Shown one piece after another: positions 11,639-24,444 of a stretch of DNA of 64,000 bases (within the stretch, counting starts at the first letter, position 1; each line of letters starts with the position of its first letter). The DNA is from Dipteronia dyeriana. Taxonomy: Eukaryota > Streptophyta > Magnoliopsida > Sapindales > Sapindaceae. The position numbers were made by a program, and so were the translations under genes. The DNA is taken from contig CM065299.1 in assembly GCA_032871835.1 (NCBI GenBank), positions 30,492,074 through 30,556,073 on the forward strand, in the 5' to 3' direction. The notes below the pieces were generated by a model that was not told the DNA's origin, did no database searches, and saw only the letters and a list, made by a program, of their open reading frames with translations.

Positions 11639-13590
11639 ATGAGTGGAAACGATGGCAAAGAGTGTGCTTCTTGCACTAGACCTCCCCTACTTACTGGGTT
11701 GAACTATGCCTCTTGAAAAGGCAAGATGAGTCGTATATTTGTCAAATCCATGATAGGGCATGGATGGCAGTTGAAGATGGTTACACTCCACCCATGATGA
11801 CTTCTACAGATGGAGGAGATGATGTACTCAAGCCCAAGGCACAATGGAACACACAAGAGTTTGAGGCATCAAAATGGAATTGGAAGGCAATGCATGCCAT
11901 CCAATGTGTAATGAATGAGAATCAGTACAAGTTGGTTCAAAACACTAGGATAGCTAAGGAGGCATGGGATATCCTAAAGGTTGCACATAAGGGAACCGAT
12001 GTGGTTAAGGAATCGAAGCTTCAAGTTCTTCAAACGTAATTTGAATTGTTCAAGATGGATGAGAACGAGTGCTTCAATGATTTTAAAGTGAGGTTAATGG
12101 ACATTGTGAACCAAAGTCATCAACATGGTGATCCTTATTCGGATAGACAGATCAAGCAAAAGATTATGAGATCTCTACCCGATAGATTTGAGTCCAAAGT
12201 AATTGCTTTAGAAGAGAACAGTGCTTACAAGGATATGAAGCCAAGTGAGGTGATTGGGAGGCTAGCTTATGAATCTAGGAAATGTCCTAACCCCACACCA
12301 TCGAAAAGCAAAAGGATATTGCTTTGAAAGCCTCCAAAGTTGAGAAGGAGGAAAGTGATGACTCGAATGAGGAAATGACTTTGCTAATAAGGAAGTTCAA
12401 GAAATTCTACAAGTCCGAGAGAAAAGGTTTTGGATCCAAAGGTCAAGACTTGAAGAAAAAGGATCCATTCAAGAAAGTTGAGCCTAGGCAAGAAAATACG
12501 GAAAAAAAAAGAGTCTGATGCTATAAATGTGGTAGGATAGGTCACTTTGTCCCTGAATGTGCAAATCACAATGTCAAGAAAAAGGGAAAAGTGATGGCCG
12601 CCATATGGATAGAAAGTGATAACTCCAATGAAAGAGATGAGTCTTAGGATGATGAAGAACTCATGGCTAACTTCATAGCCTTTGCATCATCTCATATGAT
12701 CAAAGATGCAGTGAAGAAGAAAATGAGAGTCAAGAGGAAAATTACTCAAGTGATGATGGATCTTCATCACAATCCACAAATAGAAATGTGGATAGGATGG
12801 ATCTCAAGGACTATATGGCTAGGTTTGAGAGTTCAAGGTTAAAGAACAAGAATGAAAGTAAGAGATTAAAATAAGAAAACCTAGAGCTCTCAACTCAAGT
12901 GGACTAACTGAGTGAAGAGTTGGTGAGAACCATGAATAGTGAAGATAAGCTAAGAAAGGAATTAGACTTATCTAAGAGGAGTGAAGAAGGGTTGAAGAAA
13001 GAGCTTGAAGATGCTAGAGAGTTTATGGCCAATATGAACTCTAGCACTAAAAAACTTGACCACATGTTAGATGTTGGAAAGAGGCAAAGTGACAAGAAGG
13101 GGCTTGGGTTTGATGATGACAATATGTTCTCCACTCCAAGCAAGACCATTTTTGTAAGAAGCATGAATCTCAATAGGTCTTTTTCTCATCCTTCAAGGAC
13201 TTCTCAAGTTAACTTTCCTCAATCGAAAGCTCATAAAGGGAAGAAACCTATCATGCAAGCTCAACCAATGAAGCAATCAAGTCTTGTTCAATAACAAAGA
13301 AGGAAAGTTCCTTAACAACAACCAAGACAACCACAAAGACATGGGAAGGCTCCAATGCATCCTTAAGGTTATGGTATGATTCCTAACTTCATTTCTACAT
13401 GTCATTTTTATGGTATTGATGGTCATGTTAGACCAAATTTCTTTAGATATATTAAATTGTGTAGAATTGAAAGCATGATAGAGAAGAAAAAGTTTAAAGC
13501 CAATATGCATGTCACTAGAAAAAATGGAACACTTTTGCATGATCCTAGGACATTTAGAGCCCATGTACCATTGACCACTAGGAAATAAAA
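11639..13590 (+). pseudogene. Sirevirus-like gag, broken
   Basis: Starts at the ATG at 11639 (MSGNDGKECASC...). It reads into a stop at about 11702, where a Trp codon is expected, then a frameshift near 11740. The UBN2 gag domain continues at 11745-12300 with a further stop at 12037. A knuckle, CYKCGRIGHFVPEC, lies at about 12519-12560 and is complete, but a TGA directly precedes it. A Lys/Glu-rich coiled coil follows (about 12780-13040). The second knuckle at about 13400 is decayed: CHFYGIDGHVRPNF has lost two cysteines. The protein would coat the RNA and build the particle. Related in architecture to the minus-strand gag at 4735-6786. Confidence 0.85.
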
Positions 13591-16500
13591 TGTTTCACCT
13601 AGGTGGATTAGAAGAGATGAACACTTTTACCATGTTGTACAAATTGCCTTGAAAGCTAATTCTTCTAATTTTTGGTATTTGGATAGTGGGTGCTCTAGGC
13701 ATATGACTGGAGATAAGAGTTTCTTTAAGACTCTTGTCATGGAGGAGGGAGGAAATTTCACATTTGGTGATGGATCAAAGAAGAAAGTTAAAGGAAAATG
13801 AACTATTTCCATTCCCGGATTACCCTCATTGTCCAATGCTTTGTATGTTAATGGCCTAAAAGTAAATTTGATAAGCATTTCACATCTTAGTGATTAAGGA
13901 CTTTCTGTCTTGGTTAGGAAAAATGATTGCTCTATCCTATTGCTAAATGGACAAACCTTGTTAAAAGGTATGAGATCTAGCGACAAATGCTATTGTCTTG
14001 AAGCTAGAGTTGTCTCTTGCAATATGTCCAAGGATGAGAAAATTGAGTTATGGCATGAAAGACTTGGCCACATGAACTATCAGGATTTATGAATCTTAGA
14101 TAAGTTCAATGTTGTGCGAGGCCTTCCCAGGCTTGGGAAAAAGGCAAATGGTGTTTGTGGACCTTGTCAACAAGGGAAGCAAACCAAAAGCATGCACAAA
14201 AAGGGCAAGTATCTCTCCACCAAGGAGCTTCTAGAGCTTCTCCACATGGATCTTATGGGTTCCATGCAAACTGAGAGTTTAGGTGGAAAGAGATATATTT
14301 TTGTTTATGTAGATGACTTCTCTAGGTTCACTTGGACTTATTTTCTTAGAGAAAAATCCGAAACTATTGACAAGTTTAAGATGCTTTGTACCAAAATTCA
14401 AAATGAAATGAACTCTAACATTAAAAGCATTAAACGGATTAGAAGTGATCATTGGAAGGTGTTTGAGAATGCCCATTTTGAAAACTACTGCAATAATCTA
14501 GGCATTTCTCATGAGTTTTCGTCTCCTAGGACACCTCAACAAAATGGAGTTGTTGAGAGGAAAAATAGAGTCTTTTAAGAGATGGCTCGTATGATGTTGC
14601 TTAGCAAAAATGTTCCTAGGAACCTATGGGCTGAAGCCGTCAATACAGCGTGTTATATAGGAAATAGAGTCTTTCTAAGGCCTTACATTAGGCAAACCTC
14701 CTATGAGTTATGGAAAGGTAAAAAGCCAAATGTGAGCTATTTCCACACTTTTGGAAGCAAATGCTACATTTTGAATGACCATGATCAACTGGGCAAATTT
14801 GATGCTAAGAATGATAAGGATATCTTTATTGGTTATGCCTTGAATAGTAAAGCCTATAGAGTTTTCAATTTACAAACTAGAACCGTCATGGAATCATCCA
14901 ATGTTGTCATTGATGATACAAGACTAAAATCTAATGATCATGAGGAGGAGGTAGCTATAGTTGATGACTCTCTATTGGAAATGTTGTGGATACTCCTAAT
15001 GTTGAAAAGTCTAATCTTGATGATGATATCACACAACCTATTGATAGAGTTCCTCTCTTGAAATCTAAAGAACATGCTCCATGTGTTAGGAAACTCCATG
15101 ATAAAGATGACATCATTAGAGAGGTTAATGAGGCATCAAATGGCTAATCTAATTAGCTACACTTGCTACACCTCTCAAATATAACCCAAGAAGGTTGATG
15201 AAGCCTTAAATGATGAATTTTGGGTTCTTATGCAAGAAGAGCTTAACCAATTCGAAAGGAATGAGGTTTGGACTCTAGTTCCTAGGCCCAAGAACACCAA
15301 TGTGATAGGCACCAAGTGGATTTATAGGAACAAATCTGATGAGGATGGCAACATTGTGCAAAACAAGGCTAGGCTTATAGCACAAGGGTGCTCTCAAATT
15401 GAGGGTATTGACATTAAGGAGACATTTGCTCATGTTGCTAGGATAGAGTCTATTAGGCTTTTTTTATCTATCTCATGTTTACATAAGTTCAAGTTGCATC
15501 AAATGGATGTTAATAGTGCCTTCCTCAATGGCTTCTTGTAAGAGGAAGTGTTTGTCGAGCAACCCCTTATTGTGGATCTTCACCACCCCAATCATGTCTA
15601 TCACCTCAAGAAGGCTTTATATGGGTTGAAACAATCACCAAGGGCTTGGTATGATCGCCTCACTCAATTTCTTGTTGACAAAGGCTACACAATGGGTAGT
15701 GTTGATAAGACTCTATTCATCAAGAAAGACAAAGATGAGCTCTTTATAGCTCAAATATATATTGATGATATAGTTTTTGGCTCCACCAATAATATCAAAG
15801 TCCAATAATTTGTTGATGTCATGTGTCATGAGTTTGAAATGAGCCTTGTTGGTGAGCTAAGTTACTTTCTAGGTTTGCAAATTAAGCAAATGGATGATGG
15901 GATCTTCATATCCCAAGCTAAATATGCCAAAAACCTAGTGAAGAAATTTGGCCTTGAAAATGCCAAACATTGTGATACACCCATGAGTACCACTTTGAAG
16001 CTAAGCAAGGATTCTAGTGGTAAAAGTGTGGACCAAACTTTGTATCGTGGAATGATTGGTAGCTTACTCTATTTGACCGCAAGCAGGCCCGATATCTCAT
16101 TTAGTGTGGGTATGTGTGCTAGGTACCAATCAGATCCTAAGGAATCCCATCTCTCTTCCGTTAAGAGAATCATTCGTTATGTGAATGGGACATCTAACCA
16201 TGGGGTTTGGTACTCTTTTGACACGAATTCTAGTCTTGTAGGCTTTAGTGATGCAGATTGGCGTAGAAATTGTGATGATAGGAAAAGTACATCGAGCGGT
16301 TGCTTTCCTTGGGAACAACCTTGTCTCTTGGTTTTGCAAGAAGCAAAATTAAATTTCCTTGTCTACGGCTGAGGCCGAATACATAGCTGTTGGGAGTGGA
16401 TGCACACAACTCCTTTGGAAGAAGCAAATGCTAGTTGACTATAGATTAAATCAAGGTACTCTTACTCTCTTTTGTGATAACATGAGTGCAATTATTATTT

Positions 16501-16667
16501 CCAAGAATCCGGTTAAACATTCTAGAACTAAGCATATTGACATCCGCCATCATTTCATTAGAGAACTAGTTGAGAATAAATGCATAGTACTTGAGCATGT
16601 AGGTACTAATGATCAACTAAAGGATCTATTTACTAAACCCTTAGATGCTACTCCATTCAAAACTTAG
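13591..16667 (+). pseudogene. Sirevirus-like pol: protease, integrase, RT, RNase H, broken
   Basis: Protease: WYLDSGCSRHMTG at about 13674-13712, with the catalytic DSG. GAG-pre-integrase and zinc-binding part: WHERLGHMNYQDL, then CGPCQQGKQT (about 14050-14190). Integrase core: first Asp in LLHMDLMG, second in RSDHWKVF (the usual GGEF is altered), Glu in QQNGVVERKN. RT: WTLVPRPKNTNVIGTKWIYR, LYGLKQSPRAWYDRL and an intact catalytic YIDD at about 15758-15769. RNase H: GFSDADW, LSTAEAEYIA and HIDIRHHFI. In-frame stops interrupt it at about 13799, 13895, 14089, 14576, 15539 and 15806, and there is a one-base frameshift near 16308. Several stops are TAA where a CAA/GAA-type codon is expected. Ends at the TAG at about 16665. 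Confidence 0.9.
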
Positions 16668-16679
16668 TAGATCTATTGA

Positions 16680-17878
16680 GATTTGTCTCATGGGGTGATG
16701 AATTTTTACATTTGACCCCATATAGGGAACTCAAGCAAAGAGAGCTATTGTATACTTGTTGCATGCGAAATTTTGGAAATGTTTATGCTCCTTTATTCAT
16801 TGCTTTAGTAGCTTGGTTGCACTTATAATATATTATATTATATTTTCCTCAATAAGTGTGAAATTTGCTTTGATTACAATCCATGTCATATTTGTGTTCA
16901 AACATGCATTTTTGGACTAGGAGATCAACATAGGAAGTACATGTTTAATGACATATAGTTATCTCCATGACATGATGATTCTTTAATGACATGCTAATGA
17001 AAAATTATAAAGCATGAATTGATGATTGCAATTGTTAAATGCAAAACATTGTGTGAAAATGCTAGTGAGACTAAAATGTTTAATCAATGTCTCTCTTTCA
17101 TTATTAGTTGAACATGGCTACTATCATACGAGTATCTTACCTGAAAAAATCAAATAGGGTGCAAAGTTTCGCCTATAAAGTTGGATATAGTACTCTTAAA
17201 ACTTGATATCTATGAAAACTCTATATCCTTGCTTCTCTCATGACGAATGGTGAAATTGGTTTGAATTCTATTGGAAACCTTTGTCATTTGCTTTGCCAAA
17301 TACCATTGTTTTTGAACTTGAATGCAACATGTCTTGTATGCAAAGCATTTTTAATTCACACATTTTCTTAAAATAAATCTCCTTGTTTCTCTCCTATTAA
17401 TTGAGTTGCATAAATGTGGCTTCTATGATTATGCAAATACCTTGTATGCTCCTTTATCTCTTTGCCTTGAGTGACCCGATTGGAGACTACTCATTTTCCT
17501 ATATCATGACAAAAAGGGGGAGTAGCATATGGTTTAAGGGGGAGTAGTACTTGTTGAAGAGATTACATTTAGGGGGAGTAATCCTTTGAGGGGGAGCATT
17601 GCATTCACATACATTGCATGAAGTTGTACTCATATTCTTAATTGCAAATGCGTGTGTTTTATATTCACTTGATCATCTCACATACACTTGGTTTGGAAAG
17701 TGTATTTGTTTTTGTTTGTTTTGTGTGTAGGGTTGATAGATCTACAAGAGATTGAAGATTTAAAGTTTATTTTTATATATCTCTTTGTAATGTAGAATAT
17801 CTTTCCGGTGCTTTATTTCGTTTTGTGAAGATCAATGTGAGTGGTGGTTTTGTCACGAAATAGACAAAACGGGGAGAT
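16680..17878 (+). repeat. 3' non-coding region with multiple polypurine tracts
   Basis: About 1.2 kb between RNase H and the 3' LTR without an ORF. It contains four polypurine motifs, AAAAAGGGGGAGTAG (about 17511), TTAAGGGGGAGTAG (about 17535), TTTAGGGGGAGTAA (about 17568) and TGAGGGGGAGCATTG (about 17586), and the LTR-adjacent tract ACAAAACGGGGAGAT at 17864-17878. Repeated GGGGGAG tracts upstream of the 3' LTR are a known hallmark of Sireviruses; only the last is placed to prime plus-strand synthesis next to the LTR. Confidence 0.85.
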
Positions 17879-19476
17879 TGTAAAGTCCTTATTGATTGGC
17901 TTATTTTGTGAACAAACCACAGATTGGGGTTTCATGTAAGGGTAGCTTAGGCTCTCAAGACCTCAAGAGAAGAAGCACCAAAGGTAAAATTCTTATTCTT
18001 ACTTGCTTTGAAGAGATAGTTGTACACACTCATAAATTCATGCATAACTCTTATTTATATATGTTGTGTGTTTGTGTGCATTCATGATTTAATTAACTCT
18101 TCTTGATTTATTTGCATCATGTGATTAAAATACCATGTCATGTTAGGCATTAATATAGGATGCATCTTCATCACTCTATTACTTGTGCAAAATGTGTGTT
18201 TGAGTGAGAAGAAATTAGGCTATGTATTGGTAGAGTGCTACTCGACTAGCGCAGAATCACCAACGCAACATATCAGTGGGTCATCGCTTGTCATGTGTCT
18301 TTGAGTTGCGCTACTTCACCATCGCCTATTGGAAAAATTAGGCTGTGTGCTGGTAGAGCACTACTCGACTAGTGCAGCCTCACCAGCACAACATATCAGT
18401 GGGTCGTCGCTTGTCATAAGCCAATAAGCTATGCTACTTCACCAGCGCCCATTGAAAAAATTAGGATTTGCACTGGCGATGCGCTACTCGACTAGCGCCA
18501 CTCACCAGGGCATATAGCGGGAGCTGGAGCATTTTTTTAAAACGACCTCACTTTGGTTAAAACTCTTTTATATATGTCTCTTTGTATTAAGGTCGTGTAT
18601 GAGTTCAAAATATCATATCTTTTCCTTATAACATATTTCAAAAGAAAAAATCTTGCAAGAACTCACCTTTATACACTCAAAGCTTCTCCTTGTGCATAAA
18701 AACATCATCTTGCATCATCTATGGTTATTTATAGTGCATCAATGGATAGGTTTGCATCCTCACATCTTGTTTGGTAAGTTTCTCACTATCTTCATATAAG
18801 TTAATTGTTTTTCTTGCCTAACCATCTCTTTTATCATTTGTATGCTCTTAGAATATATTCTAAATACAAAATAGAGATTGTTTGTGATAACATGATTGAG
18901 TGTAGTATTGTGATAGCTGCATAGGATTGTTTGATCTATGTTTAGCTAAGCTTTATGAACATGTCAATTAGCTTTTGATATCTAGGATTGCATTAATTGT
19001 CATCTCATCATCCTAGATAAGCATATATGGTTCCCTAGCCTTGTTTGTTCTTTGAATATTATCATATATTCACATAGGCTATTTTATCTTTTCATTGAGA
19101 AGTAAGACTTGTGTTGCTTCCAGGATTAGGTAGCTTAAATCACAAGTAAATTGAACTAGGTTCACTTAATACTGGGATTAGGTGGTGGTAGTGAGTTATA
19201 TACCGGGAGTAGGTTGTAACGCCTCTATCATCAATGAATTGGTTGTTCGAGTGTGGCTCACTTAACAACCCATGGCTTTTCCCATTCGAAGGGTTTACAC
19301 GTATATCTCAAGTGTTTTTATTATTTCCGCACTTGTTACACTTGTGATATTATTGTGACTAGTTAGGGGTATTTTCGTTAACTTGACCATTAACGAAAAT
19401 TGGGTACAATTTGATTAAAATCTATTCACCCTCCCTCCTCTAGATTAATATTAAACACACCATAATATTTGTTTCA
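17879..19476 (+). repeat. 3' LTR of the Sirevirus-like element (1598 bp)
   Basis: Matches the 5' LTR end to end, starting TGTAAAGTCC and ending TTTCA just before the target duplication AGTAC. It is 93 bp longer because it has three rather than two copies of a 123-bp unit, while it lacks the long microsatellite of the 5' LTR. Confidence 0.92.
18217..18530 (+). repeat. 123-bp tandem repeat with palindromic cores in the 3' LTR
   Basis: Units begin at 18217, 18340 and 18463 (period 123 bp; the last is partial). Each contains an imperfect palindrome around GCTACTCGACTAGCGC plus CTCACCAGC. Palindrome-rich repeats in LTRs are known from Sireviruses; their function here is not shown by the sequence. 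Confidence 0.8.
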
Positions 19477-19481
19477 AGTAC

Positions 19482-20092
19482 TATTTGCATTAGAGTGGGT
19501 GTCTATAGTAATATTTATTTTTAAAATTTTAAACATAATTGAACTTCTGAAATTAAATATACTAATTAATTTTATGGGTAGTAATATCAGCATATTTATT
19601 AATATTTATCTAATCATGACATGCTATCAAACCTAGTATGATAAAATATACAACAATTGTTCGTAACAAAACTGCAACATACTATATATAAAGTACTAAT
19701 TTTAACAAAATATATCACTATATCCGTATATATAAAATCTACATTTAAAAGGGTGGGCATGGCCGCATGGTGCACTGGTGCTCAGTGCTCCACCAACCAA
19801 TTTGCACACGCGTTTTTACCGGCTTCAAAAATTAAATGACACTTTTTTTTCGATTTGTTATTTTAAAGGTATCATTGTTTTAATAACTTAAGTTTAAATA
19901 TCACCTAAAGTATGGATTTGATAAAGATATTCTTAAAACAATCTAAACAACAAGTTTCGTGCTTTTTTGTATTTCTGAGACTTATTTTGGTGTTTTCGAT
20001 ATTTATTTTGTATTTTCGAGACTTATTTTTTAATTTTCGAGACTTTTCAGGTAGTTTTTGAAACTTTCTGATAGTTTTCCAGACCCCACTAA
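19482..20092. other. AT-rich spacer
   Basis: No gene supported. A degenerate run of TTTTCGAGACTTATTTT-like units lies at about 19975-20055. Otherwise A/T-rich with a short GC-richer patch at 19750-19820. Confidence 0.4.
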
Positions 20093-22113
20093 ATGGAAAT
20101 AAAATATCAATGCAATTTTGGTCACCGAGAACCTAAAGTTTGTGCTTACGAAACAATGTCCTCTATTTTTACTGCCCATATCACACGAATAGTTTGTGAG
20201 GCATATAAAAAATGGGTCTCATCAGATGAGAAAGCCCAAACATATTTGCTAACCAGTATGATAGACATGTTTGTCACTAAGAACGAAGCAATAGGTACTA
20301 TATTTCAAATAATGGAGTCATTGCAGGCTATGTTCGAGCAGCCCTCTGAACAAAGCAACACGAAGCTATTCATTCTGCAATGCTTGTTCGAATGAAAGAG
20401 GGTGCATCTGTTTGGGAACATGTCCTGAACATGATGTCCTATTTCAACGCAGCAGAGATCAATGGTAGGGCCATCGATGAACCAGTCAAGTGAGCATCAT
20501 ACTTACGAATCTTCCGAAGAGTTTTGATCAGTTCAAGAGTAACTACGGGATGAACAAGCTAAGGTTCAGTCTCACTTGGTTACTCAATGATCTCACTACT
20601 TTTGAGTCCTTAACTAAGAACAACAAAAGTAAGATCGGTGAGACAAATATTGACGAACCATCGTCCTCTGGTAATAAGAAGAGGAAGAGGTCTGCTGGGA
20701 AGGCAAAGGGTAAGCCCAAGCCCAAGACGGCCCAAGGCAAGAAAATGGGTGTCTCCACCGACCAAGGCAAAGGAAAGTGTTTCCATTATGACAAGATTGG
20801 CCATTGAAAGAGGAATTGTCCTCAGCATCTAGAGGAGGTTGCCAAGAAGAAGAAAACGAAAGGTAAATATGATTGACTCGTTCTTCAGTCGTGTTTACCA
20901 TGTATAGTTGATTCATGGGCCACTAACCATGTTTGTTCTTCTTTACAGTGAACTAATTCTTGGACACAACTTGAGGAGGGAGCCTTCTCTATATGTGTGG
21001 GGTCAGGGATGTCGTGTTGGCATGAATAGTGGGCGTAATTAGATTATATTTTTGTAATAATTTTATATTGTTGGACAATGTATTTTAAATTCCTAGATTT
21101 TCACGGAATCTAATTTCCGTTTCTAAGTTTTTAGAACAATTATATTCTGTTTCTTTTGATAATAAATATGTTATTATTGCAAATAATGGTATGAATATTT
21201 ATTCAGGAATTAATGAAAACAATTTGTATGTGTTAAGACCGTTAATACATACAACATTGCTCAACACCGAAATGTTTAATGTTGAAAAATCAAAAACCAA
21301 ATGACATAAGAGTTCCCTAGAAAAAGAAACGTATCTCTGGCATCCAAGGCTTGGTCATATTAACCTTGTCCGGATAGACAGACTAGTAAAAAATGGACCT
21401 TTAAGTGAGTTAAAGGTTGGCACCTTACATGTCTGTGAATCTTGTTTGGAAAGTAAGATGACTAAGAGACCTTTTACTGGAAAAGGGCTTAGTGTTAAAG
21501 AACCGCTAGAGCTTATACATACAGACGATTGCAAACCGATGAAAGTTAAAGCTAGGGGTGGTTATAAGTATTATGTTACCTTTATAGATGACTACTCAAG
21601 ATACGAATACGTCTACCTAATGCAACGGAAGTTGAAAACATTTGAAAATTTTAAAGAATTATGAGTTGAAGTTGAGAATCAATTTGGAAAGACTATCAAT
21701 TTCTACGATCGGATCTTGGAGGTGGGTACATTGACCAAGAGTTTGAAGACTTCATGGTCGAGTATGGGATAGTGTCCCAACTTACATCTCCTGTTATAAG
21801 TGAGCAGAATAGTGTCGGAGAGGAAAAATTGAACCTTAATGGAAATTGTGAGATCTATGATTAGTTTCTAATCGTTACCAAATTCATTTTGGGGATATGC
21901 GTTACAAATAGTGGCATACATTTTGAATATAGTGTCATCCAAATCTATTCCTAAGACCTCCCTAGAGCTGTAGAATGGTCATAAAGTTAGTTTAAGAAAT
22001 TTCCACATATGGGAGTGTCCAGCACAGGTACTGAAGAATAGAATTGGAAAGCTAGACCCCAAGTATGTGGTCTATTTGTTTGTAGGATACTTCAAAGAGA
22101 CTAGAGGTAGACA
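20093..22113 (+). pseudogene. Copia gag-pol remnant (5' half), split by a solo LTR
   Basis: Gag: from the ATG at 20093, with a C-terminal Copia-type gag segment (about 20490-20640). A CCHC knuckle, CFHYDKIGH, then a stop in place of Trp, then KRNC, lies at about 20779-20822. The protease region is decayed (VDSWATNHVC near 20905). GAG-pre-integrase: WHPRLGHINLVRIDRLVK at about 21335-21390. Integrase zinc part and start of the core: CESCLESKMTKRPFTGKG, then PLELIHTDDCKPM (about 21430-21545) and VTFIDDYSRYEYVYLMQ. The rest of integrase is frameshifted, ending in KLDPKYVVYLFVGYFKETRG at about 22048-22108. The remaining codons reappear at 24445 after the solo LTR. RT and RNase H are absent. A Copia family distinct from the Sirevirus-like one. 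Confidence 0.85.
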
Positions 22114-24439
22114 TGTAGGGAAAAAATGGGTTCAAAATGCAACAGAAGCTTGAGAAAAAAAAATTAGGGTTTGCGTATAAATAATTTTTTTCCCTTTTAT
22201 GCAACAAGAACCTTAACCCTAGATTAATTGATTTATATAAAAGTATCATACCTTTTTCGCGTGACGATTGAACAAGCGCCGAATTGATTCCACAAGATCT
22301 TCCAATCCAATCACAAACGCGAATCACCTAGGAGTGTGGGCTCCCTTTCTTAAAATTGTATTCCTGAGGATGAAGAAAAAGCAAAAATCATTTCTTTGTT
22401 AGTTACAAATATCCTCTAAGAGAAAAATCCAAGAACGTCCGGTCACTTATGAATTATCAATCAATTTGATTGAAACTCGCGTGAACCTTGATTCGATGTT
22501 GTACACAAAACCCTTTTGGTGTAAAGGATATTAGTATACTATCGAAAACAAAAACGTTCCCCTTTTTTTCTTTACTTGGTCGAATTCACACACTATTGCT
22601 TGGAGATGATTGAATTTGGTCTAGAGTAAAATCAGATTTTTCTCCCTCAAAATTCCTAGGGTGGCCGAATTCACCACCAAATCACCGTAGTCATGACCGA
22701 AATTCACCATGCACATATATATAGGATGATAAATCCTTTCCTAAGAAGGATTTACGTGGTTGTCAAGAATTCTTTCCTTATGTGGATTTATTTGGTAGTT
22801 AAGAGTCCTTATCTAAAAGGAAATCTAACTTCTTCTATAACCATCTGTTGTTGGCCGAATTTTATGTCTTGTTATAGATTAGGAGAGTTCAATCTTTCCT
22901 AAGAAGGATTACTTGATGGACAAGAATCCTATACTTAGGTAGATTAACTTGGTGGTTATGAATCCTTTTCAAATAAGAATTCTGCCACTAAATAGTTTTA
23001 CTTGGTGACTAAGAATCCTTTTCCAAAAAGATTAACATTAACTATACTAACAACAATAGTATAGTTTTAGGAGACCATCTCCTACTAGGAAAAGATTTTG
23101 ACTTTTAATTAAATAATTAATTAATCAACAAATTAATTAATTCCTATTTAATTAAATAATAAAATAAAAAATAATATATTAAAGCTATTGTTAATTGTCT
23201 TTGCCGCCCATACCTTAATATACGAGCCATTTATTATTTTACTTATTTTATTAAATCCATCGGACCTTAATAAAAAGTCCACATGTGAACTAGACATATT
23301 CTTACAAAAAGAAACAAGTTCACATGCCTTATTACAATTCTAGATGGACCCCTAAATTGGTCCGGTAGAATATATCAAGTGATCCATGCAAGTTCGTGTG
23401 GATTGGGGATCTTGGTGTGCTATCTAAATTTAAGCTCCAATAGACACAACCCAATCACAATCAACAAATGATTCATTTAGGTCCGATTTATTTAATTTTA
23501 TTTCATTCCACTAAAGAACTAAAATTGAACTCTTAAATAAAGATAGAATAAGTTGATATTTACTCATTCATACCATAGACAACCTTATTGGAGAAAGTGT
23601 ATCCTAGTGAAGAATACCAGTAATCGCCAAGAGCTCATAGACCGCCTATAGCTCTCCAAGTTACCATATTTACTCATATGACCACATTTTGAACTTGGAT
23701 ATTTTGACTTGTCCAGAAGCCATGTTTCAATAGACACTATTGAAAACTTAACGTTAAGATTTAATATCCAATACCTCAGAACATCCATATAATGGTATTC
23801 TACTCTCATTCAATAAATGGAGCCACGATGTCCATATCTATAAATGAAGTCCTCTATCGATTAACAAATGAATACCACCAAACGATCGAGGATAGACTAT
23901 GTTATATAATCGTACTCATTGATAGCTCAAATGATAACACTTGCAACCATAAGTCCATCATTTATCTTAGGATTGAGATAGACTCTCCGATTGTCTTCAA
24001 ATGAAAACTTTTATCCATTGACGGTTTTAGATAAAGTATTTCATTTTGATCCTATTCAATGCACCCAGTGCACTAGATTCTTTTGCCCAAAGACACCACA
24101 CTTTGATGATTTTATACTCATCATAACACATTTGATCCCACTCAAATGCTAGCAAAAGAATCTACAACTTTAACAAGATAAAGACGTCAAACCTTCTATA
24201 TTAAGTTGTGAATATTATTCAAGACTAACTAAAGAATTATGTCTACCTCATACATATCTAGATGTATGAACAATTCTTCTTTTCTCATAGTATTTTGACC
24301 TTATGATTATTTACTTTTGACAATTATAATAATTATACTATAAATGCTATAAGATTTGTTACACTAGAAATCACTTTATTCATATGAAAATATTGTTAAT
24401 TACAATATCACACTCTTGCTATCAAGCATAATTCTAACA
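22114..24439 (-). mobile_element. Solo LTR (2.33 kb), inverted copy of the one at 604-3080
   Basis: Reads TGTAGGGAAA...TTCTAACA on the plus strand, the reverse complement of the LTR at 604-3080. It is flanked by the 5-bp duplication AGACA (22109-22113 and 24440-24444). It lies inside Copia coding sequence: ...FKETRG before and the in-frame HLYSPENNKV-like codons after, so it inserted into an already resident element. No internal region is left. It lacks about 150 bp present in the other copy. Confidence 0.9.
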
Positions 24440-24444
24440 AGACA

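Larger units (their letters stand above)
10008..19476 (+). mobile_element. Full-length Sirevirus-like Ty1/Copia retrotransposon, defective
   Basis: A 9469-bp element with direct LTRs (10008-11512 and 17879-19476), both TGTAAAGTCC...TTTCA. It is flanked by the 5-bp duplication AGTAC (10003-10007 and 19477-19481). A Met-tRNA PBS follows the 5' LTR. The order gag, protease, integrase, RT, RNase H is that of Copia. A 1.2-kb 3' non-coding region contains four GGGGGAG motifs, and the gag has a coiled coil and two knuckles; these are Sirevirus traits. LTRs differ by roughly 5-7% in the first 230 bp by eye, so the insertion is not recent. Many stops and at least two frameshifts make it non-autonomous. 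Confidence 0.93.

Noticed and set aside
20543..20916. Overlapping minus-strand frames of 72-100 codons
   Set aside because: They are shadows of the Lys-rich gag/zinc-knuckle region read on the plus strand, which has the recognisable motifs.
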